Source of the DNA: Candidatus Argoarchaeum ethanivorans | GTDB taxonomy: Archaea > Halobacteriota > Methanosarcinia > Methanosarcinales > EX4572-44 | Assembly (NCBI GenBank): GCA_905067535.1 | Contig: CAJHIR010000027.1 | Coordinates: 1 to 12,101 of the forward strand | Direction of reading: 5' to 3' | Length of the DNA: 12,101 nucleotides | Shown here: positions 1 to 7,923 of the stretch, piece after piece | How positions within the stretch are numbered: the stretch's first letter is position 1 | How the letters are laid out: every line of letters starts with the position of its first letter | Translations under genes and position numbers: made by a program | The notes under the pieces: generated by a model | What the model saw: only the letters and a program-made list of their open reading frames with translations | The model's database searches: none | Told to the model about the DNA's origin: nothing

Positions 1-91
1 CTGGCAGTTATAAGCATTGGATGCGCCTTGCTTAAATTAACACCTGTAAGATAACAAATGTCAAACAAGTGAATAAACATAACGGGAAGGA

Positions 92-127
92 CTTATATGT
101 GATCAGAAACACGTACCACTCTGGTGA
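92..127 (+). promoter_or_regulatory. Promoter and Shine-Dalgarno of the dockerin protein gene
   Basis: A TATA-like box (TTATAT, 93-98) follows a purine-rich stretch (gggaagg, 84-90) that could act as the TFB site. Transcription would begin near 120. GGTGA at 123-127 fits the archaeal anti-SD and sits 5 bases before the ATG at 133. This favours the ATG at 133 over the in-frame GTG at 124, which lies inside the SD itself. Seen directly; promoter function is inferred. Confidence 0.5.
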
Positions 128-132
128 ACATT

Positions 133-2163
133 ATGGAATGCAATAGCACTGTAAGCCATAATAAGCGGCGTACGCGGATGAATATAATTTTAATTGGATT
201 TTTGGCAGTGCTGGTACTACTTACCGGCATATCGGCAGCAGGTAAAATTACCACTCTTGAAACAACCCCTCTCGTGAACAGCACGGCATGGGAATGCGCT
301 CCGGTTTGGAGTGAGGATGGAACCGGATTGTTCTATGCCTCGAACGAATCCGGCAACTTTGATATCTTGAGAGTGGATGCGGATGGCACAAACAAAACCC
401 GGATCACGAATGATTCGGCAGACGAGTTTCCATCGTTCAGTTGGTCTACATGGGAAAATGGGTCAATCATAGATAGAATTGTATACATTTCTCAATCTGT
501 TGGTAGCGATATCTGGATTATTGACGCGGACGGCACAAATGAAAGCAAACTGACTGATAGCGGCTATAATATTGACCCTGCGCTTGTCTGTGTCCCGCTA
601 CCGCAGATTTCTGGTATGCAGCCATCCGGAACCATCGACAACAACATGCCAGCTGTCAGTTCCAATTTCTCGTGCTCTTATGGCAACATATCTGCAGTGA
701 ATCTGTCAGTGGACGGAATCGATGTAACCTCAAACGCAAACATTACAGATTCTAATGTGAGTTATAGCCCAATTGAACCGCTGGACTGTGGAGACCACAA
801 TTTTACAGTTCGTGTGGAGAGTGATTTGTACACTGTTGGTTATGGTTATAGGTTTTTCACAATTGCATATATCACCAACCAAAAACCTACCTGTGTGTCC
901 AACAGCACACCGACCATCAGCGCGAATATCTCGTGTTCTTATGGAAGTATCGCAACGGTTACAATCTCTGTTGATGGGGTAAATGTAACATCAAATGCAA
1001 CGATTGCAGACTCATACATCAGTTATACGCCAACCGAACCACTTTTAAACGGTACGCATAACGCAACCGTCTGTGCTAACAGCACTCACGGGATCAACGA
1101 CTCCATGACATGGGTGTTTTATGTGAACTCCTATTATCCACCTGGTGGCGGTGGTGGAGCTGGTGGTGGCGGTTACTCTTGTGCACCAAAGATCGTATTT
1201 GCATCCAACCGATCAGGAAACTTTGACATCTGGATGATGAATATGGATGGCACCGGATTGATGCAATTGACAAACTCTCCTTCAAATGAAACTCATCCAG
1301 TAGCCGTAGACTCGAAGACCGTGTACGTATCTGACGAATCTGGCAGCCGTGATCTGTGGTCGATGGATCTTAATGGATCGAATAAGCAGCAACTGACATC
1401 TTCAGCAGTGGATGAATGCATGCCAGCATGGAGTCCGATCGGGGGGATTGTCTATACACAACGGTCTTGCGGAGGTGATGATTATAATCTCTTTGCGATG
1501 AATACCGATGGAACCGGAAAAACACGATTAACAAACAATCCATTAGATGAATTATCCCCGGTTTTCTCACAATCACCGTACCAATTGAAAGTTGCGTATG
1601 CTATAGAAAATGACGATTCGGATATCTGGACCACGAGTTTTAAGGAAACTGATAATAAAGTTAGGATATGGCATCTTGAAGGCTGGTATGTGCTTGTATG
1701 TAGGGAGGTGTATGGTAACGAGGTATGTTTGGAATTGGCTAAAAATGGCACAATGGTTGATCAGGAGATTGTAGCGATCAACGAGAGTTTTTCGATGTCT
1801 TGTTCAGGTGACACGATCATAACCGGTACATTGCACAACATAAACAGGTCTGACGATTCTGCCTTCGAGGTGAGCCTTGTGAACGTCACCCAGTATTCTG
1901 GAGGTGGTGGCGTTCTCTTCAGCGATGCAACAAAGATACTAACAAACGCACCAATCCGTCTGTGTGCAATGCGTGGCGACCTCAACAGCGACAGCGAAAT
2001 CACTTCAACAGATGCTGCAATCGTGCTCGAAATCGCAGTCGGCAGCCGCCCCTGCGATCCTGAAACCCTCGCTATTGCTGATGTTAGTGGCGACGGCAGA
2101 GTTTCATCACTTGATGCTCTTATGATTCTGCAGAACTGTACAACTTCGTTGTGCAGAAAATAA
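133..2163 (+). CDS. Secreted TolB-like propeller / Ig-like / S-layer-like / dockerin protein
   Basis: 676 residues from the ATG at 133; the ATG at 178 would remove the basic N-region. Residues 11-16 are basic and about 17-34 hydrophobic, a signal peptide with likely cleavage after SAA (about 36). TolB/PD40-type blades (DIWxxDxDGTN..LT) lie at about 45-150 and 350-503. Between them are two tandem homologous Ig-like domains (about 157-231 and 251-330) and a Gly-rich linker (335-348). Residues about 510-590 (WYVLVCREVYGNE..LELAKNGTMVD) resemble the Methanosarcina-type S-layer domain. The C-terminus (613-676) is a type I dockerin with two calcium loops (DLNSDSEITSTD and DVSGDGRVSSLD). There are about 29 N-glycosylation sequons, as expected of an exported archaeal glycoprotein. 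No C-terminal membrane anchor is visible, so attachment through a cohesin partner is likely. Ligand unknown. The last codons lie inside a repeat shared with 11495-11560. Confidence 0.85.
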   Translation: MECNSTVSHNKRRTRMNIILIGFLAVLVLLTGISAAGKITTLETTPLVNSTAWECAPVWSEDGTGLFYASNESGNFDILRVDADGTNKTRITNDSADEFPSFSWSTWENGSIIDRIVYISQSVGSDIWIIDADGTNESKLTDSGYNIDPALVCVPLPQISGMQPSGTIDNNMPAVSSNFSCSYGNISAVNLSVDGIDVTSNANITDSNVSYSPIEPLDCGDHNFTVRVESDLYTVGYGYRFFTIAYITNQKPTCVSNSTPTISANISCSYGSIATVTISVDGVNVTSNATIADSYISYTPTEPLLNGTHNATVCANSTHGINDSMTWVFYVNSYYPPGGGGGAGGGGYSCAPKIVFASNRSGNFDIWMMNMDGTGLMQLTNSPSNETHPVAVDSKTVYVSDESGSRDLWSMDLNGSNKQQLTSSAVDECMPAWSPIGGIVYTQRSCGGDDYNLFAMNTDGTGKTRLTNNPLDELSPVFSQSPYQLKVAYAIENDDSDIWTTSFKETDNKVRIWHLEGWYVLVCREVYGNEVCLELAKNGTMVDQEIVAINESFSMSCSGDTIITGTLHNINRSDDSAFEVSLVNVTQYSGGGGVLFSDATKILTNAPIRLCAMRGDLNSDSEITSTDAAIVLEIAVGSRPCDPETLAIADVSGDGRVSSLDALMILQNCTTSLCRK

Positions 2164-2197
2164 CTCTCGACCCCCGCAAGCAATCAAGCTGTTATGC
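2134..2197. repeat. Repeat copy A (related to 11494-11560)
   Basis: ACTGTACAACTTCGTTGTGC plus AGAA (2135-2158) matches 11495-11518 at 22 of 24 positions. AACTCTCGA (2162-2170) matches 11529-11537 at 8 of 9, and AGCAATCAAGCTGT (2179-2192) matches AGCAATCAAGTTGT (11547-11560) at 13 of 14. The order is conserved but the spacers differ. The copy bridges the ends of two convergent genes and supplies the last residues of both proteins. Confidence 0.6.
2136..2156. terminator. Hairpin at the convergent gene junction, possible bidirectional terminator
   Basis: Inverted repeat CTGTACAAC-TTC-GTTGTGCAG, nine pairs with one wobble. It lies in the last codons of the dockerin gene and 28 bases beyond the UbiD stop. 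On the minus strand the hairpin is preceded by TTATTTTC. The position suggests it ends or separates convergent transcripts. It also belongs to a repeat described in the findings. Confidence 0.4.
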
Positions 2198-3449
2198 GCT
2201 GGTATTCATTTTTTCTTGCAAGCTCACAGGTTGCATCAATTCCTATCTTGGTTGTTGTGCCATCTGTTTTCCTGCTTGGGTCGAGACTGCTTCCACGCTG
2301 GTTTGGGTAAATATGAAGGTCTTTGTCTGCCTGCACCCGTGTGGCAATGGCATACTCTACATCTAATGGACTAAAGATGTCAATATCATCGTCTACTACA
2401 ACCACATGCTTCAGGCTTCGGTGTGCTTTGAATGCTGCTTGAATTACTGCTTCTGGTTCGTGTTCGTGTCTTTTTGATATCTGGATTAGAGCATGCAGAT
2501 AGCAGCATCCGCCATCGCTTAGTATTACATTCTTCACCCTTGCATATTTTTGTGCCTCTTTGTATATGAGAGGTTCATAAGGTATGCCCATGAGGATTTT
2601 ATGTTCTCCGCTTGAAGGGAGTATCGCGTGATATATTGGGTTCTTGCGATGGAGTATTTTTGTGATGTGTATAACTGGCTGCAGTCGTGTGTTGTCGTAA
2701 GTGCCTGTAATATCTACAAAGCCACCCTCGTTGTGAAGCTCTTTGTCAATATAACCTTCAAGAAGGATTTCACAAGGCGGCACTTTGATACCGTTTTCAC
2801 ACCGGAACAACTCAACAGCTTCGCCTTTTATGGCTGACGCATAATGAAATTCCCGCCCCTCGGGAACCCTTGTGCAAGCGGCATAGAGTATTACCGGATC
2901 AACACCAATGGCTACAGCAACTGGAAGTTGCTTATTGTCCTTCTTTGCTCTCTGGTACAAGTTATCAGTGTGCCGCCCTTCCACGAGCCGTGCTGCAACT
3001 TTTTTTCCATCGATGACCATTAACCGATGAATTGATGCATTCTCCACACCATCATATTCACTTATTACAATACCTGATGTGATATAGGCCCCGCCGTCAT
3101 TTTCATAGTGCGTGAGGATTGGAAGCTTGCTCATGTCTGTTTCCTCGATCATTTCTTCTCTTGGTTTATCGATTATTCTCACAGTTCCATCAGGCTCTAT
3201 TGTCGAAAGTGTATGGACTATCTCCTCTTTTGGAATATCAAGTGCCTTTGCAAGCAGTTCTCGCGTACCAAGAATGTTTACTGCCACCTTCCAGCCATTC
3301 ACATTGTGGAACAACATCGCTCCTTTATGCTTATTTGATAGCTGAGTTAGCTCGTACTTCGGGGACGCGGGAGTTGTGATTTCAAACAATTCACCATCTT
3401 CTCTAAGTGTTTCTATAAACGTGCTGAACATGACATTTGAATCCTGCAT
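2184..3449 (-). CDS. UbiD-family prenylated-FMN decarboxylase, probable anhydromevalonate phosphate decarboxylase
   Basis: 421 residues, the usual size of compact archaeal UbiD proteins. Visible family motifs: GGAYITSGIVIS (119-130), NASIHRLMVIDGKKVAARL (137-155), IGVDPVILYAA (181-191), the PPCEILLEGYID segment (224-235) carrying the glutamates that work with prenylated FMN, HAILPSSGEHKIL (274-286), and DDDIDIF...EYAIATRVQAD (353-375). The family decarboxylates alpha,beta-unsaturated or aromatic acids with prenyl-FMN made by UbiX. In most archaea the compact members make isopentenyl phosphate precursors in the modified mevalonate pathway; that assignment is inferred from size and taxonomy, and a 4-hydroxybenzoate-type decarboxylase is the alternative. 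No ubiX is in the window. Start: ATG 3449 fits a nearly leaderless transcript from the TATA at 3471-3480; ATG 3431 (M7) is also possible. The last residues lie in repeat copy A. Confidence 0.85.
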   Translation of the reverse strand: MQDSNVMFSTFIETLREDGELFEITTPASPKYELTQLSNKHKGAMLFHNVNGWKVAVNILGTRELLAKALDIPKEEIVHTLSTIEPDGTVRIIDKPREEMIEETDMSKLPILTHYENDGGAYITSGIVISEYDGVENASIHRLMVIDGKKVAARLVEGRHTDNLYQRAKKDNKQLPVAVAIGVDPVILYAACTRVPEGREFHYASAIKGEAVELFRCENGIKVPPCEILLEGYIDKELHNEGGFVDITGTYDNTRLQPVIHITKILHRKNPIYHAILPSSGEHKILMGIPYEPLIYKEAQKYARVKNVILSDGGCCYLHALIQISKRHEHEPEAVIQAAFKAHRSLKHVVVVDDDIDIFSPLDVEYAIATRVQADKDLHIYPNQRGSSLDPSRKTDGTTTKIGIDATCELARKNEYQRITA

Positions 3450-3712
3450 TGCTTTCCCTACTATTTCGAGATTTATAAAACATGTGGTTGGGTTTTTATA
3501 TAAAAGGTGACGTCGCCATATTAGCTTTTCAACCAGTGTTCTTTAGATTCTCACTCAAATTTTTCTTTGCTCATTTTTCCGCGCATTTCGAACTCAACTA
3601 TCCCTTGTGAATTAACAAATAATATATACGATGCAGGTTAATTTGATGTCATCAAGGCAATTCCTGTGTTTAAAATTTTTTAATTCAGTGCATGGAATTT
3701 TGGTGATTATTG
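3450..3712. promoter_or_regulatory. Divergent promoter region between UbiD and GAPOR-like genes
   Basis: Minus-strand TATA candidates are 3471-3480 (TTTTATAAAT, placing the start of RNA at about the UbiD ATG) and the palindromic TTTTATATAAAA at 3494-3505, flanked by the near-palindrome GGTGACGTCGCC (3506-3517). On the plus strand, AATATATAC (about 3620-3630) and TTTAAAA (3669-3675) could serve the GAPOR gene. GGTGAT at 3702-3707 is a strong SD, 5 bases before ATG 3713. I see no convincing gene here. Confidence 0.5.
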
Positions 3713-5599
3713 ATGAAAAAAACGTTGCTTAGTATTGATGCAGAAAAACGTACATATACAGTAGATACTATTGATGATGCTGATGTTATAGGAGTGGTGG
3801 ATTATGCTCTCAGCGTACTTGATCCGCTAAATCCTGGTTGTGTGGTAATTGGAGTAGGTCCATTTGCTGGCAGCAGACTTCCCGGGGTAAACAGGATAAC
3901 TATTGCAGGAAATTCCCCGTTGACCGGAGGATTTCATATTACCTCCGTTGGCGGTGCTGGATACTTATTCTCAAAAACAGGTATAGATTTTGTAAAGATT
4001 GAGGGAAAAGCAAATGCAGATGACTATATGGTGCCAGTCATAAAAAATATTGACGGGAAATTGGATGTAGAATTTTACACTATTCAGAAAGATGTATTAA
4101 GAGATATACATCTTGATGATGGACTTTATAGTCTTGAATCCCATTTGCTTGAGCAGTACAGAGATGCTTTTAAAGTTGGTGGGGAATACATCGACATGAG
4201 GATGCTTGTCGCTGGACCAGCATCATTGAACACGAGGATGGGCGCTCTTGTTTCAACTCTAATAAAAAAAGGTAAGTTTGTACCCAATGCTGATTGCTGG
4301 GCAGGTCGTGGTGGAATGGGTTCTCTACTTGCCCAGGATCATAAAGTTGTTGGTATTGTTTATGGAGGAAACCAGGACAGGGAGTTCCCGGTTGACTTGA
4401 ATGACCGAACTGTAGTAAATAAGATGTTTCAAAAGCTCTCCGGGGAATCGATGCTCAACGTATCAAAGGATGCAACAAAAAAATACAAAAGGGGGACACT
4501 TGCATCGAATTATGCATCAGCAGGTAAGAAATTGCCTATGTTTGACTTTGATTATACGATACCATCTGAAAAAAGAGCGCATCTTTATGAATTATTAGAA
4601 GATAATTTTTTGAAGCCGTTCGAGGAAAAAGTTGTCAATCGTACCTGTGGCGAACCCAGTTGTCCCACACCATGCAAGAAAGTCTATGAAGGATCCAAGA
4701 TGGATTATGAATCATCCAATTCGCTTGGTCCAAACTCTGGCATCTTTCGTATCGAGGAGATAAAAAAACTGCTGCAAAGAGCAGACGTGTGTGGTTTTGA
4801 TTCAATCGAATTTGGTAATATGACATCAGCGGTGCTTGGATGGATGCAGGCAGGCTTGTTGAACAGGGAAGATGTTACTATAGACTTACCGATTAATTTT
4901 GATCCGGACACATTTAAGCTGCAGGATTCAGCACTCAATTCGGATTTTTGTATGAAACTGATCAATGATGTTGCTTATGGGCGCACAGAGTTCGCACGAA
5001 CACTTGGTAAAGGGATACGTTACGCATGCAAGTATTTTGAAGATGTGTATGGCAATAAAGGAAAAAGGAAATTTAGTGATTTTGCACATTATGTCCCACT
5101 CGGGGAAGGCGATGGTTGTATCGCCCAGATTAGATATCGGGTGCTTGGTGCAATCATCATACCAGGTGTCATACCAGGCAAATTTCACACAGATTATTCA
5201 GATACCCCCCAGTCACCTGAAGAACTTGGAAAGAAGTCGGCGAATCGCGGTGTATGGGAGATTGTTCCGGAAAACCTTGGATTCTGCAGGTTTCATAGAA
5301 AGTGGTATGAAAAATACATAGAAGATATATTTAATGATGTGTTTGGAGAGGAGATTAATATTTATAAACACCACAGAAGGCTCCTTCAAAAGATAATAGC
5401 ATACAATAAGAAAGCCGGGGATGTGCTTGCTCCTCTTGAAACTAAACGCTCGATAGATGCAGTAAAGAGCTATGTAATGGAAAGTGACAGTGCAGACCTT
5501 GAAAAGTGGGCAGATAAAATGAGTAATGAAGGGGATAAAGCAGTTGAGGAATACTGTGAGCAGGTACGGCGAAGCTTTAATAATGCATTCATAGATTAA
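3713..5599 (+). CDS. gor: Tungsten aldehyde ferredoxin oxidoreductase family, glyceraldehyde-3-phosphate:ferredoxin oxidoreductase type
   Basis: 628 residues from ATG 3713, chosen because GGTGAT lies 5 bases upstream; a TTG at 3710 is in frame. AOR family: N-terminal bis-pterin domain with GVGPFAGSRLPGVNR (47-61), SPLTGGFHITSVGGAGY (68-84) and AGPASLNTRMGALVS (167-181). Iron-sulphur cysteines are C312, C317 and C321 in TCGEPSCPTPCKK and C525 in NLGFCRFHRKW. The CGEP..CP..CKK signature, the DYESSNSLGPNSG stretch (331-343) and GFDSIEFG (361-368) resemble GAPOR of Pyrococcus and methanogens more than AOR or FOR. GAPOR oxidises glyceraldehyde-3-phosphate to 3-phosphoglycerate and reduces ferredoxin in the cytoplasm. 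The Cys pattern here is C-x4-C-x3-C, not the C-x2-C of classical AOR. Flanked by two minus-strand units, so apparently monocistronic. Family certain; substrate inferred. Confidence 0.85.
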   Translation: MKKTLLSIDAEKRTYTVDTIDDADVIGVVDYALSVLDPLNPGCVVIGVGPFAGSRLPGVNRITIAGNSPLTGGFHITSVGGAGYLFSKTGIDFVKIEGKANADDYMVPVIKNIDGKLDVEFYTIQKDVLRDIHLDDGLYSLESHLLEQYRDAFKVGGEYIDMRMLVAGPASLNTRMGALVSTLIKKGKFVPNADCWAGRGGMGSLLAQDHKVVGIVYGGNQDREFPVDLNDRTVVNKMFQKLSGESMLNVSKDATKKYKRGTLASNYASAGKKLPMFDFDYTIPSEKRAHLYELLEDNFLKPFEEKVVNRTCGEPSCPTPCKKVYEGSKMDYESSNSLGPNSGIFRIEEIKKLLQRADVCGFDSIEFGNMTSAVLGWMQAGLLNREDVTIDLPINFDPDTFKLQDSALNSDFCMKLINDVAYGRTEFARTLGKGIRYACKYFEDVYGNKGKRKFSDFAHYVPLGEGDGCIAQIRYRVLGAIIIPGVIPGKFHTDYSDTPQSPEELGKKSANRGVWEIVPENLGFCRFHRKWYEKYIEDIFNDVFGEEINIYKHHRRLLQKIIAYNKKAGDVLAPLETKRSIDAVKSYVMESDSADLEKWADKMSNEGDKAVEEYCEQVRRSFNNAFID

Positions 5600-5683
5600 G
5601 ATGTAATCCTCAAAGCTGCAAAATTCTAAATATCAGGATTTAAAGAGCAAATCACTGGTTTTTGAGATAGTGCCCATCTGACT

Positions 5684-5691
5684 ATTTTTTT
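5684..5691 (+). terminator. T-run downstream of the GAPOR-like gene
   Basis: T7 run at 5685-5691, about 90 bases past the stop, with a shorter T5 run near 5660. This is the usual form of an archaeal terminator. On the other strand, the T-rich stretch complementary to 5722-5735 directly follows the NfeD stop and may end that transcript. No strong hairpin seen. Confidence 0.35.
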
Positions 5692-5737
5692 CAAATCACC
5701 ATCTGTTTGTACCAAGCCGCCCTAAAATAAAATACAC

Positions 5738-7051
5738 TCATCGTTTTATTTTCTCAACAACCAGCGTGAGCCCGTCCACATCCATGATTACCACGTCCTC
5801 GCCTCTCAGTACAGGATCTGCCGCAGACGCCTTCCATATCTCGCCGTGAATGCGCACGGTCCCCTCCGGATCGATATCGGTCTCTGCTTTGACAACTTCT
5901 CCGATCAGTTCCTCCACGCCGGTTGTTGGTTTCGTAAGCCTCGTCTTCATAACAAAACCGAGACCAGCTACAACAACCACGACAGAGAGGATTGCAATTG
6001 CGAAGACTGTGTGTATGAAGTCGCTGATCCATTCGGAAGGCATGAACGGCTCCTGTGGAAACATGATAGCTCCAAGAATCAGGCAGATCGCGCCGCCAAC
6101 CGTCAGTATCCCGAATGTTGGTGTTAAAACCTCAGCTATGAGCAGTATAATTCCGGCTACGATCAATAGCACACCAAATGTGCTGACTGAAAACATTCCC
6201 ATGCCGTACAGCGCAAGTATCAGCGCTATCGCGCCGACCATCTCAGGAACGTACGTCCCGGGAGCTTTAAGACCGTAGATGATCCCATAGAGCCCAATTA
6301 AGAAGAGTACAAACGCAACCTGCGGGTTGCTCAGTAGAGCGACGATTGATGATGCAAACCCTGGTTCCTGCGTGATTATGACTGCACCCAACGTGTGGAG
6401 TGTCACTGATTCTTCGCTCACGTTCACGGTTCTGTTATCAACAGCGCTGACAAGATCGCACCTATCAGACGCTACCACATCGATCACGCCATGTTCCAGC
6501 GCTTCCCAGGCAGTCAGTGATAACCCCTCTGTCACGAACTTCTCAGCGACCTCTGCAGATCGGTTCCGGTTCTCAGCGATTCCACGCATCCTGGCTGCAT
6601 ACGCGTTGACTGTCTTGTTCTCGACCGATGTTCTGCCTATTGGCGTTATTCCAATCGGTGTTGCCGCTCCTGTTGCCGTGCCTGGCGCCATTGCAGCGAT
6701 ATGCCCTGATAAAAGGATGAATGCGCCTGCAGAGAACGCACGCGCTCCCTCTGGCACAAACGTGATCACAGGAACCTCCGAACGTTCGATCTCTGATACG
6801 ATTCTATCCATCGAGTCAACAAGCCCACCTGGGGTGTTTATTTCGATCAACACAGCAGCAGCGTTCATCCCGGATGCGTGTTCGATGCCGCGGGTGATCT
6901 CCATCTCAGTACCTGCTGTAATCATGTCGTCTATCTCGATCACATAGATCACTGGCTCTGAAGCGCTGCATGATGGGATGGACAAGGTTAGCAGCAAGAG
7001 CGTTAGAAGGATTGGGATACGTTTCATCGCAATCCCATTCTTTCTATCCAT
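5738..7051 (-). CDS. NfeD-type membrane serine protease (ClpP class, PH1510-like)
   Basis: 437 residues. Signal peptide: MKRIPILLTLLLLTLSIPSCSA (9-30; start M9 at 7027 is an alternative to M1 at 7051). The protease domain (about 33-210) has the ClpP-class GG motif (NTPGGLVDS, 72-80), the nucleophile serine S107 in RAFSAGAF and the probable general-base lysine K146 in VENKTVNAYA, the Ser-Lys dyad known for the Pyrococcus 1510 protease. Membrane segments run about 243-260, 268-286, 290-308, 313-331 and 346-366. The C-terminal NfeD OB-fold domain spans 377-437. The family cleaves hydrophobic stretches of the partner slipin and is thought to act in membrane quality control. It starts 6 bases after the slipin stop, so the pair is one operon and probably translationally linked. 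The gene pair looks richer in GC than its neighbours. Confidence 0.93.
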   Translation of the reverse strand: MDRKNGIAMKRIPILLTLLLLTLSIPSCSASEPVIYVIEIDDMITAGTEMEITRGIEHASGMNAAAVLIEINTPGGLVDSMDRIVSEIERSEVPVITFVPEGARAFSAGAFILLSGHIAAMAPGTATGAATPIGITPIGRTSVENKTVNAYAARMRGIAENRNRSAEVAEKFVTEGLSLTAWEALEHGVIDVVASDRCDLVSAVDNRTVNVSEESVTLHTLGAVIITQEPGFASSIVALLSNPQVAFVLFLIGLYGIIYGLKAPGTYVPEMVGAIALILALYGMGMFSVSTFGVLLIVAGIILLIAEVLTPTFGILTVGGAICLILGAIMFPQEPFMPSEWISDFIHTVFAIAILSVVVVVAGLGFVMKTRLTKPTTGVEELIGEVVKAETDIDPEGTVRIHGEIWKASAADPVLRGEDVVIMDVDGLTLVVEKIKR

Positions 7052-7057
7052 CTCTCT

Positions 7058-7810
7058 TTACTTATTCTCTTTATTGAATCCGAGTGCACCCATCATCTCT
7101 ATCGGCAGCGGAATCACAACCGTCGTTGCCTTCTCCTCAGTCGCATCCTTGATCGTCTGGAGCGTCCGGATGTAAAGTGCTCCCGGTTGTTCGTTCAGCA
7201 CCTTTGCAGCATCCGCAAGTTTGATTGATGCCTGCATCTCTCCTTCTGCGTTGATGATCCGTGCACGCCTGTTCCTCTCTGCCTCTGCCTGTGAAGCCAT
7301 CGCACGCTGCATCGCCTCTGGCAGTTCGACATCCTTGATTTCAACTGCTGAAACCTTGATCCCCCATGGATCAGTCGACTCATCGATGATCTCCTGCAGC
7401 CGCTTGTTGATCTTATCCCGCTCGGAAAGAACCTCATCAAGTTCCACCTGCCCGATCACACCCCGAAGCGTCGTGAGCGCCATCTGCGCGGTCGCAGTCG
7501 GATAGTGCTCAACCTGCACCACTGCTTTGCTTGGGTCCATCACCCGGTAATACACAACAGCATTCACCCGTGCGGTCACGTTATCCTTTGTGATGACCTC
7601 CTGCGGCGGGATATCAAGCACGATCGTCCTGAGATCGATCTTCTTCATCGTCTCGAGTATCGGGATTACGAAGAAGAGTCCTGGTCCTCTTGCACCGACC
7701 AGTCTCCCAAGACGGAATATCACGCCGCGCTCGTACTCCTGCACGATCTTTACAGTACTTGCAAACACGAGCACTACTATAATTACTAATGGTATCAAAT
7801 ATTGTTCCAT
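7058..7810 (-). CDS. Slipin / stomatin-like SPFH-domain protein
   Basis: 250 residues. One N-terminal hydrophobic segment (about 4-20) is followed by the SPFH/band-7 domain (about 22-190) with EYERGVIFRLGRLVGARGPGL, IPPQEVITKDNV, VNAVVYYRV, and the alanine/glutamate-rich helix PEAMQRAMASQAEAERNRRARIINAEGE that drives oligomerisation. It matches the p-stomatin (PH1511) partner of NfeD proteases, which cleave the hydrophobic C-terminal part of the stomatin; here VVIPLPIEMMGALGF is the likely region. First gene of a two-gene unit with the NfeD protease directly downstream. A clear GGTGAT SD (complement of 7814-7819) and a TATA box (7843-7848) precede it, so the start is secure. Confidence 0.95.
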   Translation of the reverse strand: MEQYLIPLVIIVVLVFASTVKIVQEYERGVIFRLGRLVGARGPGLFFVIPILETMKKIDLRTIVLDIPPQEVITKDNVTARVNAVVYYRVMDPSKAVVQVEHYPTATAQMALTTLRGVIGQVELDEVLSERDKINKRLQEIIDESTDPWGIKVSAVEIKDVELPEAMQRAMASQAEAERNRRARIINAEGEMQASIKLADAAKVLNEQPGALYIRTLQTIKDATEEKATTVVIPLPIEMMGALGFNKENK

Positions 7811-7813
7811 AAT

Positions 7814-7848
7814 ATCACCAGATTAAAAATGGTGTTTACGGCTTATAA
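7814..7848 (-). promoter_or_regulatory. Promoter and SD of the slipin-NfeD operon
   Basis: On the minus strand TTATAA (7843-7848) lies about 26 bases before the predicted RNA start near 7820. GGTGAT (7814-7819) sits 3 bases before ATG 7810. The rest of the 113-base gap to purP (7849-7923) shows nothing else. Confidence 0.55.
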
Positions 7849-7923
7849 GGATTTGTATGGTGAGGCTGTTGAAGTGTTCTTCAGTGCTCAATATGTTGAT
7901 GCTTTATACAAATACATCCGCTT

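Noticed and set aside
3551..3637. Minus-strand 28-residue frame ending IVEFEMRGKMSKEKFE, resembling a protein C-terminus.
   Set aside because: Closed upstream by a stop, no start with an SD, and located in the GAPOR/UbiD promoter region. Too short to call a gene remnant.
6327..6947. Plus-strand open frame of 206 codons opposite the NfeD gene.
   Set aside because: It is the antisense of a GC-rich, well-conserved protease gene, has no recognisable domain and no promoter. A typical shadow frame.
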